DNA of 64,000 bases from Devosia sp. FKR38 (GCF_005222805.1 NZ_STGC01000005.1:1216456-1280455); one strand, 5' to 3'; shown: positions 24,668-35,135, numbered from the stretch's first letter. The notes: generated from the letters alone by a model not told the origin. A program made the numbers and translations.

Positions 24668-27003
24668 TAGTTCTGAACCGCCGCTGTGTTCAGCGGCTCC
24701 TCCTGTTGGGCGGTGGTGATGGCGGCCTGGGCCGTCTCCTCCGCCTCTGGTGTCTTGGTCGGCGATTGCAACGGTAATGTGAACGTCACACAGGCGCCGA
24801 CCCGTCCGCTGGCATCGGGCTCGGCATCGATGAGCTCAACGATGCCGCCATGCTGTTCAATGATCTTGGCCACGATGGCCAGACCCAGACCGGTGCCCTT
24901 CTCGCGGGTGGTCATATAGGGCTCGAGCAGCCGCTGGCGATTGTCCTTGGGCCAGCCCTTGCCATTGTCGGAAACCGAGATGCGCGCATGATTACCCTCC
25001 ACATGCCCCTCGACGCGAATGGTCGGCACCACGCCTTCGGCGCGATCGACCGTCTCGAAGGCCTCCACGGCATTCTTGATCAGATTGGTCAGCGACTGCG
25101 CGATCAGCCGGCTGTCGAACCAGGCGATGATCGGCTCATCGGGCAGCAGCGTGTCGATGGTGACCTCGGGCAGCCGCACGCTTTCCAGGAACACCGCCTG
25201 CCGCACCGTATCAGACAGGTCGGCAATATCCGGCGCGGCTTCGGGCATGCGGGCAAAGGCCGAGAACTCGTCGACCATGCGGCCGATATCGCCGACCTGG
25301 CGCACGATGGTGTTGATGCATTTGTCGAACACCTCGCGGTCGTCCTCGAGCTTGGCGCCATAGCGACGGCGCAGCCGCTCGGCCGACAGCTGGATGGGCG
25401 TCAGCGGGTTCTTGATCTCATGGGCGATGCGGCGCGCCACATCGGCCCAGGCGCTGGTGCGCTGGGCCGATTCCAGATCGGTGATGTCGTCGAAGGTCAG
25501 CACATAACCCTTTGATTCGGTGATCGAACCCTCGCGGGTCAGCTGCACCTGATAGGTCCGGCGATCCGCCTCATTGCCCAGCTCGATCTGATCGCGCACC
25601 TGGCCACGGCGGGCCGAGCGGGCGCGTTCGAGAATGGGCGTCAGCTGCGGCATCACCACCTCGATCCGCTCGCCCATCAGGGCGATTTCATCGCGCCCCA
25701 ACATTTCGGAAGCGCGCGCGTTGGCCAGAGTCACCGTACCGAAGGGATCAAGGCCAATAATGCCGGCGGACACGCCCTCCACCACCGCCTCGGTGAACTG
25801 GCGCCGCTTCTCATTCATCTCATTGGCCGTCACCAATGCTTCGCGCTGTGTCTTAAGTTGCCGCGTCATCGTATTGAAAACATTGGACAGATCGCGCAGA
25901 TCACCACTGCCTTCGCGCACCGGCACCTGCACATCGAGATCGCCGCCGCTGACGCGGGTCGAGGCAATCATCAGATTGCGGATCGGGTCGACGAAGCGGT
26001 TGGCCAGCGCAATGCCGATCCACAGCGCCGCCAGCAGCAGCACCACGGCCAGGCCCACATACATGATGGTGAACGTGATCTGGAACACCAACCGATTGGA
26101 GGCATATTGCCGGTATTCGGTGATGTTCTCGTCGGTGAGCCGCATATATTCGAGCACTTCGGCTTCCACCGGGCGCGCCACGAACAAATAAGTGTCGTCA
26201 TAGCCGCGCAGCTTGATGACCGAGCCGACCAGGTTCACCCGCCCCGGCGCGATTTCGGCCGGAATGCCTTCCACCAGGCCTTCGGTAATGCCATCCGGCA
26301 ATCGCGGATAGGCGCCTTGTACGGCGATCTGCGCCCGCATCAGCGGCTCGCCTTTGGCATTGACCAGCGAGGTGAAGGGTAGCGAGCGCGTCACGGCCAG
26401 CGCCGTCAGAATGCCCTGGAAGCGCTCGGGATCGCTGTCATAGGTCGGCCGGGCCTGTTCAAGCTCAGTGGCCACCCAGATCACATCGTCGCGCAGCACC
26501 TGGGAATGCTCGAGCAGATAGGAGCGCGCGACCAGCCGCGAGCTTTCCACCATGGCGCGGGTGCGTTCGGAGAACCACTGGTCCAGCCCCTGGTTGAGGG
26601 CAATGGTGGCCACCACGGCCACGATCGCCGCCGGAATGGCGGCCACCAGGGCAAACATGGTCACCATGCGGATCTGCATGCCGGCGCCGGCCTGCTTGTT
26701 GAGCCGGGCACGGATCAGCAGCGTCGCCTCGGTGAGCACCAGGGCGATCACCAGCAGCACCAGAATGCCGGTAACCACCCAGATCACGGTCCATGTGGTG
26801 GTGGATGGCTCGATATTGGTGGCGCCCGACAGAATCAGGAAGGAAATCAGCGTCAGCACCACGGCGGCCACGACCACCACCAGGCCCAGCACGCGCAGCG
26901 GCCCCGTCCCGCGCGGTCCGAGCCGCGCACCACGCGTCGGCTTGCCGGCGGGTTCGACCCGCACTGTCGGCTCTGCCTGTTCGATCATCGCGGTTTCAGT
27001 CAT
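24667..27003 (-). CDS. ntrY: Membrane sensor histidine kinase NtrY
   Basis: Sensor of the NtrYX pair. Four membrane segments occur in the N-terminal half: two near residues 40-95, one near 110-135, and one near 305-330, with a periplasmic sensor region between the last two. A HAMP linker (ALANRFVDPIRNLMIASTRV), a PAS domain (VVEGVSAGIIGLDPFGTVTL), the phospho-acceptor box [15 protein letters not shown] and the ATPase domain (FDSRLIAQSLTNLIKNAVEA, then GTGLGLAIVAKI) follow. The frame is open to 27072; the ATG at 27003 (778 aa) or that at 26988 is likely, but neither has a clear ribosome binding site. The C-terminus ends in an Ala/Glu-rich tail. Confidence 0.92.
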   Translation of the reverse strand: MTETAMIEQAEPTVRVEPAGKPTRGARLGPRGTGPLRVLGLVVVVAAVVLTLISFLILSGATNIEPSTTTWTVIWVVTGILVLLVIALVLTEATLLIRARLNKQAGAGMQIRMVTMFALVAAIPAAIVAVVATIALNQGLDQWFSERTRAMVESSRLVARSYLLEHSQVLRDDVIWVATELEQARPTYDSDPERFQGILTALAVTRSLPFTSLVNAKGEPLMRAQIAVQGAYPRLPDGITEGLVEGIPAEIAPGRVNLVGSVIKLRGYDDTYLFVARPVEAEVLEYMRLTDENITEYRQYASNRLVFQITFTIMYVGLAVVLLLAALWIGIALANRFVDPIRNLMIASTRVSGGDLDVQVPVREGSGDLRDLSNVFNTMTRQLKTQREALVTANEMNEKRRQFTEAVVEGVSAGIIGLDPFGTVTLANARASEMLGRDEIALMGERIEVVMPQLTPILERARSARRGQVRDQIELGNEADRRTYQVQLTREGSITESKGYVLTFDDITDLESAQRTSAWADVARRIAHEIKNPLTPIQLSAERLRRRYGAKLEDDREVFDKCINTIVRQVGDIGRMVDEFSAFARMPEAAPDIADLSDTVRQAVFLESVRLPEVTIDTLLPDEPIIAWFDSRLIAQSLTNLIKNAVEAFETVDRAEGVVPTIRVEGHVEGNHARISVSDNGKGWPKDNRQRLLEPYMTTREKGTGLGLAIVAKIIEQHGGIVELIDAEPDASGRVGACVTFTLPLQSPTKTPEAEETAQAAITTAQQEEPLNTAAVQN

Positions 27004-27096
27004 CAGCGGCCGGGACCACTCCACTTCAAGCAACAAGGGCTGGAACCTGCCGCAATTCCCCCGACCCTTCAAGACAATTGTTGCTTAAATGTGACA

Positions 27097-27152
27097 CTAA
27101 CGACCGGCGCTCCGCGCCAAATCGCGCCGGTGGCGCGATTTGAGGTCGTTAG
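27097..27152. repeat. Palindromic repeat, copy 2, within a three-way-junction structure
   Basis: Outer arms CTAACGACC (27097-27105) and GGTCGTTAG (27144-27152) enclose two hairpins: GGCGC-TCC-GCGCC (27106-27118) and AAATCGCGCC with its complement around a three-base loop (27119-27141). The latter stem is identical to the one at 9701-9723. All pairs are exact. Confidence 0.65.
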
Positions 27153-27298
27153 GCCCGAAGAGCTACGCTCGCAGGGCGGACCGGCCACGGGTAAAATCCA
27201 GTTCTCCGAAACCATTGGCCGCACGCCGACCCCGTCCCCGCTGGACAGACATCGCATCTGCAGGCAAACACTGCCGCCAGCCCGACCAGAGTGTCCCC

Positions 27299-28201
27299 GT
27301 GTCCACCTCCGCCCCTATCCGCGTCCAGACGGCCAGCCTCACGGGCATGGCCCTAGGCATTGGCGCCTATTCGCTGTTCGCCCTGCATGACGCCATGGTC
27401 AAGGGCGTCATCATGACGGTGCCAGCGCCGCAGATCCTGTTCGTGCGCAGCGCGGTGATCCTGCTGCTGTGCCTCCTGATTGGCCGCAGCTCGGTGGTTA
27501 CCGGCCTCTGGCAGTCGCGCAACCGCTGGCTGATCCTCGGACGCGGGCTGATGACCCTGGCCGCCTGGGTCATGTATTACAGCGCCGGCCGCAGCCTGCA
27601 GCTGGCCGAGATGACCACGCTCTATTACTTCGCCCCGGTTCTGACGACGGTTCTGGCCGTGATCTTCCTGCATGAGCGCCTGACGCTGGCGCGGGTCGGC
27701 GGCGCGGCGATCGGCCTTTTCGGCGTGATGGTGGCGGCCAACCCGGCTGGCTTCACCCTCGACTGGCCGGTGCTGCTGGTGCTGGCGGCAGCGCTGTGCT
27801 GGGCCATCGCCATGATCCTGATGCGCACCATCTCCAAGAGCGAAAGCACGCTGGTGCAGGTCTTTGCGCAGAACCTGATCCACTTCCTGGCCATGGGCGC
27901 TATCGCCCTGCCCTTCTGGCACGGCATGGACGCGCGCCAACTGGGCCTGTGCGTCATGGCGGGCCTGGTGGGCGGGTTGGGCCAGTATATTCTGGTGGAG
28001 TCAGCCCGGCAGGTGCCGGCCAGCGTGCTGGGCACGGTGGAATATGGCGCGCTGATCTGGAGCTTTATCTTTGGCTTTCTGTTCTGGGGCGAGTTGCCCC
28101 AGGCCAATGTCTATGTCGGTGCGCTCTTAGTGGTGGCCGCCGGGCTGACCCTGGCCATCAGCGAACGGCGCCCTGGGCGCGGCATGACTGCCGCCCCCTG
28201 A
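27299..28201 (+). CDS. EamA/DMT-family transporter
   Basis: Ten-helix inner-membrane carrier of the drug/metabolite transporter superfamily with two EamA repeats. The first repeat begins MALGIGAYSLFALHDAMVKG and the second LDWPVLLVLAAALCWAIAMI, each ending in a glycine-rich helix (VGGAAIGLFGVMVAANP). The frame is open upstream to 27140, but the GTG at 27299 (300 aa) avoids the arginine-rich non-family extension; an ATG at 27347 is possible. It lies on the opposite strand between ntrC and ntrY, pairs that are adjacent in related genomes, and has a palindromic repeat on its upstream side. The substrate is unknown. Confidence 0.85.
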   Translation: MSTSAPIRVQTASLTGMALGIGAYSLFALHDAMVKGVIMTVPAPQILFVRSAVILLLCLLIGRSSVVTGLWQSRNRWLILGRGLMTLAAWVMYYSAGRSLQLAEMTTLYYFAPVLTTVLAVIFLHERLTLARVGGAAIGLFGVMVAANPAGFTLDWPVLLVLAAALCWAIAMILMRTISKSESTLVQVFAQNLIHFLAMGAIALPFWHGMDARQLGLCVMAGLVGGLGQYILVESARQVPASVLGTVEYGALIWSFIFGFLFWGELPQANVYVGALLVVAAGLTLAISERRPGRGMTAAP

Positions 28202-28204
28202 GAC

Positions 28205-29650
28205 CTAGCTGCGCCGGCTGTGCTTGACGATCTCGATGCTGTGCGTGCGGATCTTCTTGCGCAGCGTGTTACGGTTGAGACCCAACAGGTCCGCTGCCTT
28301 GATCTGGTTGCCGCCACAGGCATTGAGCGCCATGGCGATCAGCGGCGCCTCCACCTTGTCGATCACCCGCTGGTAGAGCCCGTTGGGCGGCAGATTGGGC
28401 TCATATTCGCGCAGCAGCTGGCCGACATGGGTTTCCACGGCCATCGAGACATCCACCGGCCCCGGCGCGCCGGGCGTATTGGGCCGCTCGGCGATATTGA
28501 GCTCGCTCTGCACGATCTCGGCCGAAATGCTCTCGTCGGCATAGAGCGCCGATAGCCGGCGCACCAGGTTTTCGAGCTCGCGCACATTGCCTGGCCAGGC
28601 ATAGTTCTGCATCAGCTTGATGGCTTCAGGCGAGATGGATTTGACCGGCTCGCCCTCGCGCTGGGCCACCTTGAGGAAGTGCATCGCCAGATCGCCGACA
28701 TCGTCGATGCGCTCGCGCAGCGGCGGCAGGCGGATCGGCACCACGTTGAGGCGGTAGTAGAGATCCTCGCGGAACAAGCCCTGGCGGATCATCTGGCTGA
28801 GGTCGCGGTGGGTCGCGGCCACAATGCGCACATTGGTCTTGATGGCGCTGCGGCCACCCACCATGGTGTATTCGCCCTCCTGCAGCACGCGCAGCAGACG
28901 CGTCTGGGCATCCATGGGCATGTCGCCGATTTCGTCGAGGAACAGCGTGCCGCCCTCGGCCTGCTCAAAGCGCCCCGATGAGCGCGTGTTGGCGCCGGTG
29001 AAGGCCCCCTTCTCGTGGCCGAACAGCTCGGCTTCGATCAGGTCGCGCGGAATGGCGGCCATGTTGATGGCCACGAACGGGCCATTGCGGCGCTTGCCGA
29101 AGTCATGCAGCGCCCGCGCCACCAACTCCTTGCCGGTGCCGCTTTCGCCGGTGATCATCACCGTCAGATCGGTCTGCATCAGCCGCGCCAGGGCGCGATA
29201 GATGTCCTGCATGGCGGTGGAGCGCCCCACCAGCGGCATCGTTTCGCCCGGCTCCTCGGCCTTGCGCTCAGCCGTGGTCGGCTTTTTGGCGTCGGCCAGG
29301 GCCCGCGCCACCACCGAGAGCACCTCGGTGATGTCGAAGGGCTTGGGCAGATATTCATAAGCGCCCACTTCCGAGGCGCGGATGGCGGTCATGAAGGTGT
29401 TCTGCGCACTCATTACGATCATGGGCAGATCGGGGCGCAGCTTCTTGATCTTGGGCATCACCTCAAAGGCATTGCCGTCCGGCATGGCCACGTCGGTGAT
29501 CAGAATATCGCCTTCGCCGCGGCTGACCCAGTTCCACATGGTCGAGATATTGCCCGTGGGGCGCACTTCATAGCCGGCGCGGGTCAGCGCCTGGTTGAGC
29601 ACCATGCGGATGGCGGCATCGTCATCAGCGAGCAGAACGACATGGCTCAT
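28205..29650 (-). CDS. ntrC: Nitrogen regulator NtrC
   Basis: Sigma-54 activator of nitrogen assimilation genes. The receiver domain has [10 protein letters not shown] and the acceptor aspartate in [11 protein letters not shown]. The central AAA+ domain is complete: GESGTGKE (Walker A), [17 protein letters not shown] with intact [19 protein letters not shown] (Walker B) and the R-finger region [13 protein letters not shown]. The C-terminal helix-turn-helix is [20 protein letters not shown]. Its 481 aa are of typical length. It overlaps ntrB by four bases. Contrast with ntrX in this window, which lacks GAFTGA. Confidence 0.96.
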   Translation of the reverse strand: MSHVVLLADDDAAIRMVLNQALTRAGYEVRPTGNISTMWNWVSRGEGDILITDVAMPDGNAFEVMPKIKKLRPDLPMIVMSAQNTFMTAIRASEVGAYEYLPKPFDITEVLSVVARALADAKKPTTAERKAEEPGETMPLVGRSTAMQDIYRALARLMQTDLTVMITGESGTGKELVARALHDFGKRRNGPFVAINMAAIPRDLIEAELFGHEKGAFTGANTRSSGRFEQAEGGTLFLDEIGDMPMDAQTRLLRVLQEGEYTMVGGRSAIKTNVRIVAATHRDLSQMIRQGLFREDLYYRLNVVPIRLPPLRERIDDVGDLAMHFLKVAQREGEPVKSISPEAIKLMQNYAWPGNVRELENLVRRLSALYADESISAEIVQSELNIAERPNTPGAPGPVDVSMAVETHVGQLLREYEPNLPPNGLYQRVIDKVEAPLIAMALNACGGNQIKAADLLGLNRNTLRKKIRTHSIEIVKHSRRS

Positions 29651-30783
29651 GGGGCCAATTCCTCTTCCTGGATGGCTTGGAACGCCCCGCTCGCAACGGG
29701 GAGCAAAATACGGAAACGCGTGCGGCCCGGGCGGCTGTCGCAGTCGATCACCCCGCCATGGTCACCCACGATCTTGGCCACCAGCGCCAGCCCGAGGCCC
29801 GAGCCGTTCTGCTTGGTGGTCACAAAGGGGTCGAACAGGAACGGCAGGATATCAGGTGGCACGCCCGGGCCATTGTCCTCGATGACGATCTCGAGCGGCA
29901 GCGAGATGCGCTCGGAGACGCCGGTCACGCTGATGCGGATGCCGGGCCGGAACGCGGTCGAAAACTTGATCTCGGGTTTCTGAGTTCTTTCAAGGGCTTC
30001 CGAGGCGTTCTTCACCAAGTTCAAGATGACTTGGATCAGCTGGTCACGGTTGCCATAGACCGGCGGCAGCGAGGGGTCATATTCCTCTGAGAAGGTGACA
30101 CCGCGCGCCACGCCATTGCGGGCCAGCAGCTTCACACGATCCAGGATCACGTGGATATTGATCGGCTCGCGCTCCATCGGGCGCTCGTCGCCGAACACTT
30201 CCACCCTGTCGAGCAGATGCACGATGCGGTCGGTCTCCTCGCGGATCAGCCGCGCCAGCGGGATCTCGTCGCTGCTGACGGTCTGTTCGAGCAGTTGCGC
30301 CGCGCCACGAATGCCCGACAGCGGGTTCTTGATCTCATGGGCCAGCATCGAGGCCAGGCCCGTCACCGAGCGCGCTGCGCCGCGCGATACCATCTGCCGG
30401 TCGATCTTGTCGGCCATGGTGCGTTCCTGGATCAGCAGGGCCACCTGCCCCTGGCTGTCAGACAGGGGACTGGCGAACACATCGGCCACCCGCTCATCGC
30501 CAAAGCGCGAGGAGCCGACGCGCACACGATACTCGGTCATCGGTGCCTGGCGCAGCACCACCGTCTCAACCAGGCTAATGATGGGCGAGCCAAAGGCGAT
30601 CAGATCATCCAGCTTCTGCCGGGTGAGCACGCTGAGCGAGGCGCCGAAGAAGGCCTCGGCGGCATAGTTCACGAACACGATCTGCCGGTCTTCCCGGCAG
30701 ACGATGATCGGCTGCGGCAAAGCCTGGATAATGGCGGTGGTCGATGCCGGCGCCAGCGCGCTCTTGGCCAGTTCTGCAGTCAT
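29647..30783 (-). CDS. ntrB: Nitrogen sensor histidine kinase NtrB
   Basis: Soluble kinase/phosphatase acting on NtrC under control of PII proteins. An N-terminal PAS domain ([25 protein letters not shown]) is followed by the H-box [20 protein letters not shown] and the ATPase domain ([38 protein letters not shown]). No membrane segments are predicted. The 378 aa are normal. It overlaps both dusB and ntrC by four bases, making one translationally coupled unit. Confidence 0.95.
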   Translation of the reverse strand: MTAELAKSALAPASTTAIIQALPQPIIVCREDRQIVFVNYAAEAFFGASLSVLTRQKLDDLIAFGSPIISLVETVVLRQAPMTEYRVRVGSSRFGDERVADVFASPLSDSQGQVALLIQERTMADKIDRQMVSRGAARSVTGLASMLAHEIKNPLSGIRGAAQLLEQTVSSDEIPLARLIREETDRIVHLLDRVEVFGDERPMEREPINIHVILDRVKLLARNGVARGVTFSEEYDPSLPPVYGNRDQLIQVILNLVKNASEALERTQKPEIKFSTAFRPGIRISVTGVSERISLPLEIVIEDNGPGVPPDILPFLFDPFVTTKQNGSGLGLALVAKIVGDHGGVIDCDSRPGRTRFRILLPVASGAFQAIQEEELAP

Positions 30784-31787
30784 GCTGCTACCTTCCAGTC
30801 CCCGGAGAACACGGTGCCGATCAGCGCCATGACCTCCTGGGGTGTTTCCGAATTGAGCAATGCGGTGCGCATTGGCTTGTCGAGGGCAATGCCGGCCGCA
30901 TCGACATACCAGCCCAGATGCTTGCGGGCGGCGCGCAGGCCAACGGCCACGCCATATTCGCTCAGCATGTCCTCATAGTGCTCGCGCACCAGGGCGACGA
31001 GTTCTGCGCCCTCTGGCGCTGCCGGCGGGGCCAGGCCATCGAGCCCGGCGCCGATCTGGCCGACCAACCAGGGCTGCCCCTGGGCACCGCGGCCCAGCAT
31101 CACGGCAGCCGCGCCGGACTGCGCCAACGCCGTGCGGGCGGCGTCGAGATCGATAATATCGCCATTGACCACCACCGGCACATCCACGGCCTCGACCACG
31201 GCGCGGACCAGTTCCCAGCGGGCGCTGCCCTTGTAGAACTGCTGCCGCGTGCGGCCATGCACCGTGATCATCTGCACACCGGCGTCGACCGCGCGCCGCG
31301 CCATATCGGCGGCATTGAGACTGTCATCGTCCCAGCCGAGCCGCATCTTGACCGTCACCGGCAGCGGCGTGGCTTTGACCACGGCCTCCACCAGCGTCAT
31401 GGCATGGTCAGGCACGCGCATCAGCGCCGAGCCCGAATAGCCATTGGTCACCCGCTTGGCCGGGCAGCCGAAATTGATGTCGATGATATCGGCGCCCGCG
31501 TCATGGACAATCCGCGCCCCGCGCGCCATCCATTCGGCCTCGCAGCCCGCCAATTGCACCATATGCGGCAGACGCCCCGGCCGGCCCAGCTTGCGGGCCA
31601 TTTCGTGATTGCCGACGGCCAGCGCATTGCTGGCAATCATCTCGGAAACCACCATGCCGGCACCGAAACGCTCGGCCTGCTTGCGGAACGGCCGGTCGGT
31701 GATCCCGGCCATAGGCGCGAGAAAAGCACTATTGCCAACGAAATGGCTTCCGATGCTCAACTTGCAGGCACCCACCGACACAAACAT
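30780..31787 (-). CDS. dusB: tRNA dihydrouridine synthase DusB (NifR3)
   Basis: FMN enzyme that reduces uridines in the tRNA D-loop. It carries FLAPMAGITDRPFR at the N-terminus, INFGCPAKRVT with the catalytic cysteine, VTVKMRLGWD, ITVHGRTRQQFYKG and VNGDI. The frame is open to 31826; the ATG at 31787 (335 aa) agrees with homologues that begin a few residues before the first strand. Its place ahead of ntrBC is the classical nifR3-ntrBC order. The 172 bp to ispDF form a divergent promoter region without a gene. Confidence 0.94.
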   Translation of the reverse strand: MFVSVGACKLSIGSHFVGNSAFLAPMAGITDRPFRKQAERFGAGMVVSEMIASNALAVGNHEMARKLGRPGRLPHMVQLAGCEAEWMARGARIVHDAGADIIDINFGCPAKRVTNGYSGSALMRVPDHAMTLVEAVVKATPLPVTVKMRLGWDDDSLNAADMARRAVDAGVQMITVHGRTRQQFYKGSARWELVRAVVEAVDVPVVVNGDIIDLDAARTALAQSGAAAVMLGRGAQGQPWLVGQIGAGLDGLAPPAAPEGAELVALVREHYEDMLSEYGVAVGLRAARKHLGWYVDAAGIALDKPMRTALLNSETPQEVMALIGTVFSGDWKVAA

Positions 31788-31959
31788 GCCCCAGAAATGG
31801 TCAATCCGAAAAATATGCCTGCACAATAGTCAAAACCCGTGCCGGTGCAATCCCTTATCTGGTGAGATTCCCGGTCGGGCAGCCCTGCCCTTGCCGCATG
31901 ACTTGGGCAGCGCTAGACCACGGTGATATGACGGTTTCACGTCCGAGTTTGCCCAGTCC

Positions 31960-33153
31960 ATGCGTCAAAAAACCATCGCCGTCATCATCGTCGCCGCCGG
32001 CAAGGGCGAGCGGGTGAGCACCGACGGCATCCCCGATCCCAAGCAATATCGCCCCTTGGCCGGCAAGCCCGTGCTGGCCCATACGGTGGCAGCCTTCCAG
32101 GCGATGCCGCAAGTCACCACGATCCTCACCGTCATCCATGCCGACCATCAGGCGCGCTATGCCGCCCTGGGACTCAGCGATCCGCGCCTCTTGCCCCCGG
32201 TCATCGGTGGCGACAGCCGCCAGGCCTCGGTGCTCGAAGGGCTCAAGGCCCTGGCGCCGATGCGGCCCGACCGTGTGTTGATTCACGATGCGGCGCGGCC
32301 CTTCGCCAGCCCACAGCTGATCGGCGACGTGCTGGCCCTGCTTGAGCAATACGACGGCGCCCTGCCCGCCCTGCCGGTCACCGACACCATCAAGCGCACG
32401 CTCGACGGTCGCCATGTCGCCACCACCGAGGACCGCAACCAGCTCGCTGCCGCGCAGACGCCGCAGGGCTTCCGCTTCGGCCAGCTGTTCTCGGCCCATA
32501 TGCGCGCCGGCACAGTCCGCCGCCAGTTCACCGACGATGCCGAAATCGCCGAATGGGCCGGCCTGCGCGTCGCCATGACCATGGGCGACCCCGACAATAT
32601 CAAGCTCACGTTCAGCCAGGACTTTGCCCGCGCCGAACGCATCCTATCCGGAGACAGTCTTATGGAAACCCGCGTCGGCACCGGCTTTGACGTGCATGCC
32701 TTCGTGCCCGGCGATCACGTCTGGCTGGGCGGCGTGCGCATTCCCTATCACCACGCCCTCAACGGCCACTCTGATTCCGACGTGGCCCTGCATGCCCTGA
32801 CCGATGCGCTTTATGGCTCTATCGGGGCCGGCGACATCGGCGTGCACTTCCCGCCGTCCGACATGCAATGGAAGGGCGCAGCCTCCACCATCTTTCTCAA
32901 GCATGCCAGCGACATGATCGCCCAGGCCGGCGGCCGCATCGTCAATCTGGACGTGACAATCGTCTGCGAAGGGCCGAAAGTTAACCCACATGTTGCGGCG
33001 ATGCGCGCCGTCATCGCCACAACACTGAACATCGCGCCGGCAAGGATCGCGATCAAGGCAACGACAAGCGAGAAGCTCGGGTTTACCGGGCGGGAGGAAG
33101 GTATCGTGGCTATGGCAAGTGCAAGTGTAGAAGTGCCGAGGGGGGAGCTATGA
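31960..33153 (+). CDS. ispDF: Bifunctional IspD/IspF, MEP isoprenoid pathway
   Basis: Fusion of 2-C-methyl-D-erythritol 4-phosphate cytidylyltransferase and MECDP synthase. The IspD half has IIVAAGKGERV, PDPKQYRPLAGKPV and HDAARPF. The IspF half begins at about residue 235 with ETRVGTGFDVHAFVPG and includes GHSDSDVALHALTDA, the zinc ligands, and TTSEKLGFTGREEGI. The fusion is usual in alphaproteobacteria. A total of 397 aa is normal. It overlaps cinA by four bases. Confidence 0.96.
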   Translation: MRQKTIAVIIVAAGKGERVSTDGIPDPKQYRPLAGKPVLAHTVAAFQAMPQVTTILTVIHADHQARYAALGLSDPRLLPPVIGGDSRQASVLEGLKALAPMRPDRVLIHDAARPFASPQLIGDVLALLEQYDGALPALPVTDTIKRTLDGRHVATTEDRNQLAAAQTPQGFRFGQLFSAHMRAGTVRRQFTDDAEIAEWAGLRVAMTMGDPDNIKLTFSQDFARAERILSGDSLMETRVGTGFDVHAFVPGDHVWLGGVRIPYHHALNGHSDSDVALHALTDALYGSIGAGDIGVHFPPSDMQWKGAASTIFLKHASDMIAQAGGRIVNLDVTIVCEGPKVNPHVAAMRAVIATTLNIAPARIAIKATTSEKLGFTGREEGIVAMASASVEVPRGEL

Positions 33154-33659
33154 CCAGCAAACCGGCAGCGAAAGCCAGCGACAAGGCGCGCCAGGTCATC
33201 GACCTGCTCACCGAGGTCAACCGCAACATCGTCACCGCTGAAAGCTGCACCGGCGGCATGATCGCCGCGGCACTCACCGACGTGCCCGGCTCGTCCTCGG
33301 CCTTCTATGGCGGCTTCGTCACCTATGCCGACACGGCCAAGTCGCGCATGATCCATGTGCAGGCCCGGCTGATCCGCGACTATGGCGCCGTGAGCAACCA
33401 GGTCGCCCGCGCCATGGCCGATGGCGCCCGCAACACCGCCCATGCTGACTATGCCGTCGCTGTCACCGGCATTGCCGGCCCCGATGGTGGCTCGGAGAAA
33501 AAGCCGGTGGGCCTGGTCTATGTCGCGGTGTCGTCGGAACTGGCGACCGTGGTCATCGAGCATCGCTTTGGCGATCTCGGCCGCGACGCCATCCGCGCCG
33601 CCAGCGTCGAGGCCGCACTCGACCTCGTCATCGAAGTGCTCAAGGGCGTCAAGGCCTGA
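33150..33659 (+). CDS. pncC: Nicotinamide-nucleotide amidohydrolase (CinA C-terminal domain protein)
   Basis: Deamidates nicotinamide mononucleotide to nicotinate mononucleotide, feeding NAD recycling. The family signature is VTAESCTGGMIAAALTDVPG with the catalytic serine, then SSAFYGGFVTYAD, AVAVTGIAGPDGGS and KPVGLVYVA. It is a stand-alone domain (169 aa) without the N-terminal molybdopterin-like domain of full CinA. Coupled to ispDF by an ATGA overlap, a conserved rhizobial order. Confidence 0.93.
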   Translation: MTSKPAAKASDKARQVIDLLTEVNRNIVTAESCTGGMIAAALTDVPGSSSAFYGGFVTYADTAKSRMIHVQARLIRDYGAVSNQVARAMADGARNTAHADYAVAVTGIAGPDGGSEKKPVGLVYVAVSSELATVVIEHRFGDLGRDAIRAASVEAALDLVIEVLKGVKA

Positions 33660-33680
33660 GCAGTCACCCGGGAGCGGTCA

Positions 33681-34124
33681 TCAGCTGCCGAAGCGCCGGT
33701 CGGCCTCATCGGCAAAGGCCTGCATGATCTCGTCCTGCTTGGCGGCAAAGGCCGGCTCGGCAATGGCGGCGATGAAGGGGTTGGAGATCTTGAAGTCGAT
33801 CTCGAAGCGCACGCGCGTGCCCATGCCCTCGGGCTCGAAGCGCCACAGGCTGTCGAGATAGGCAAACGGACCATCGACGGCCTTGGCCTTGATGGTCAGC
33901 GCCACCGGGTCGCTGGTCACCCGGCTTGTATAGGCCTGGGTGATCGGCCCGAAATGCAGCGTCATGGTCGCCAGCTGCACCCGCCCGTCGCTTGACGCCG
34001 GGTCCGGCCGCACGGCCATGGCCTTGCAGTTGGGCACAAAGCGCGGGTAGTCGGCCAAATCGCCGACGATCTCATACATGCGCTCGGGCAGATGCGGCAT
34101 ATGCCGTTCGAAGAAACGATTCAT
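33681..34124 (-). CDS. ratA: RatA / COQ10-like START-domain protein
   Basis: Small polyketide cyclase/START-fold protein of the COQ10-RatA family, thought to bind ubiquinone and assist respiratory transport; the E. coli homologue was reported to inhibit 70S assembly, which is disputed. Features are YEIVGDLADYPRFVPNCKAM at the N-terminus and FEIDFKISNPFIAAIAEPAF near the end. The 147 aa are normal. It lies downstream of lipA on the same strand (57-nt gap), as in related genomes. Confidence 0.87.
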   Translation of the reverse strand: MNRFFERHMPHLPERMYEIVGDLADYPRFVPNCKAMAVRPDPASSDGRVQLATMTLHFGPITQAYTSRVTSDPVALTIKAKAVDGPFAYLDSLWRFEPEGMGTRVRFEIDFKISNPFIAAIAEPAFAAKQDEIMQAFADEADRRFGS

Positions 34125-34181
34125 GGTCTCAGGCTTCTGGCTTTCTTCCGTCCCGCGACTGGCGCCCCCGCGGCAAGGCGC

Positions 34182-35135
34182 TTAACGCCCCAGCTTGGCC
34201 AGCCGCGCCGCCTTGAGCGCCGCAAAATCCTCGCCGGCATGGTGCGACGAGCGCGTCAGCGGGCTCGACGACACCAGCGAGAAGCCCTTGGCCGTCGCCA
34301 CTGTGGCATAGGACTTGAACTCGTCCGGCGTCACAAAGCGGATCAGCGGCGTATGCTTCTTGGTCGGCTGCAGATATTGCCCGATGGTCAGGAAATCCAC
34401 ATCAGCCGTGCGCAGATCGTCCATCAGTGCAAGCACTTCGTTCCGCTCTTCACCCAGCCCGACCATGATGCCGGACTTGGTGAACATGCTGGGGTCCAGC
34501 TCCTTGACCCGCTGCAGCAGGCGGATGGAGTGGAAATAGCGGGCACCCGGCCGCACCTTGAGATAGTTCGACGGCACGGTTTCAAGATTGTGGTTGAACA
34601 CGTCCGGCTTGGCGGCGACGACGATCTCGAGCGCCCCCTCCTTGCGCAGGAAGTCCGGCGTCAGGATTTCAATGGTGGTCCTGGGGTTCTGCGCCCGGAT
34701 CGCCACGATCACATCGGCAAAATGCTGTGCCCCGCCATCGGCGAGATCGTCGCGGTCCACCGAGGTGATCACCACATGCTCGAGGCCGAGCTGCTGGACG
34801 GCATTGGCCACCTTCTCGGGCTCGGCCGGATCGAGCGGGCCGGGCATGCCGGTGCGCACATTGCAGAAGGCGCAGGCGCGGGTGCAGATCTCGCCCATGA
34901 TCATCATGGTCGCGTGCTTCTTGCTCCAGCACTCCCCGATATTGGGACAGCCGGCCTCTTCGCACACGGTCACCAGGCCATTCTGGCGCACAATGTCCTG
35001 GGTTTCCTTGTACACCGGCGAGCCCGGTGCCTTGACCCGGATCCAGTCCGGCTTGCGCAACACCACGCTCTCCGGCCGGTTCACCTTTTCGGGGTGCCGC
35101 GGCCGGGATGCTGCTGTGTCGATCAGTGTGACCAC
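34182..35135 (-). CDS. lipA: Lipoyl synthase
   Basis: Radical-SAM enzyme inserting two sulfurs into octanoyl groups bound to lipoyl domains, here needed by the pyruvate dehydrogenase encoded nearby. The auxiliary cluster motif is [12 protein letters not shown], the radical-SAM motif CTRACAFC, and the C-terminal motif RSSHHAGE supplies the serine ligand. The frame is open to a GTG at 35153, but AGGA six bases before the GTG at 35135 and the usual family start favour 35135 (317 aa). Confidence 0.96.
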   Translation of the reverse strand: MVTLIDTAASRPRHPEKVNRPESVVLRKPDWIRVKAPGSPVYKETQDIVRQNGLVTVCEEAGCPNIGECWSKKHATMMIMGEICTRACAFCNVRTGMPGPLDPAEPEKVANAVQQLGLEHVVITSVDRDDLADGGAQHFADVIVAIRAQNPRTTIEILTPDFLRKEGALEIVVAAKPDVFNHNLETVPSNYLKVRPGARYFHSIRLLQRVKELDPSMFTKSGIMVGLGEERNEVLALMDDLRTADVDFLTIGQYLQPTKKHTPLIRFVTPDEFKSYATVATAKGFSLVSSSPLTRSSHHAGEDFAALKAARLAKLGR

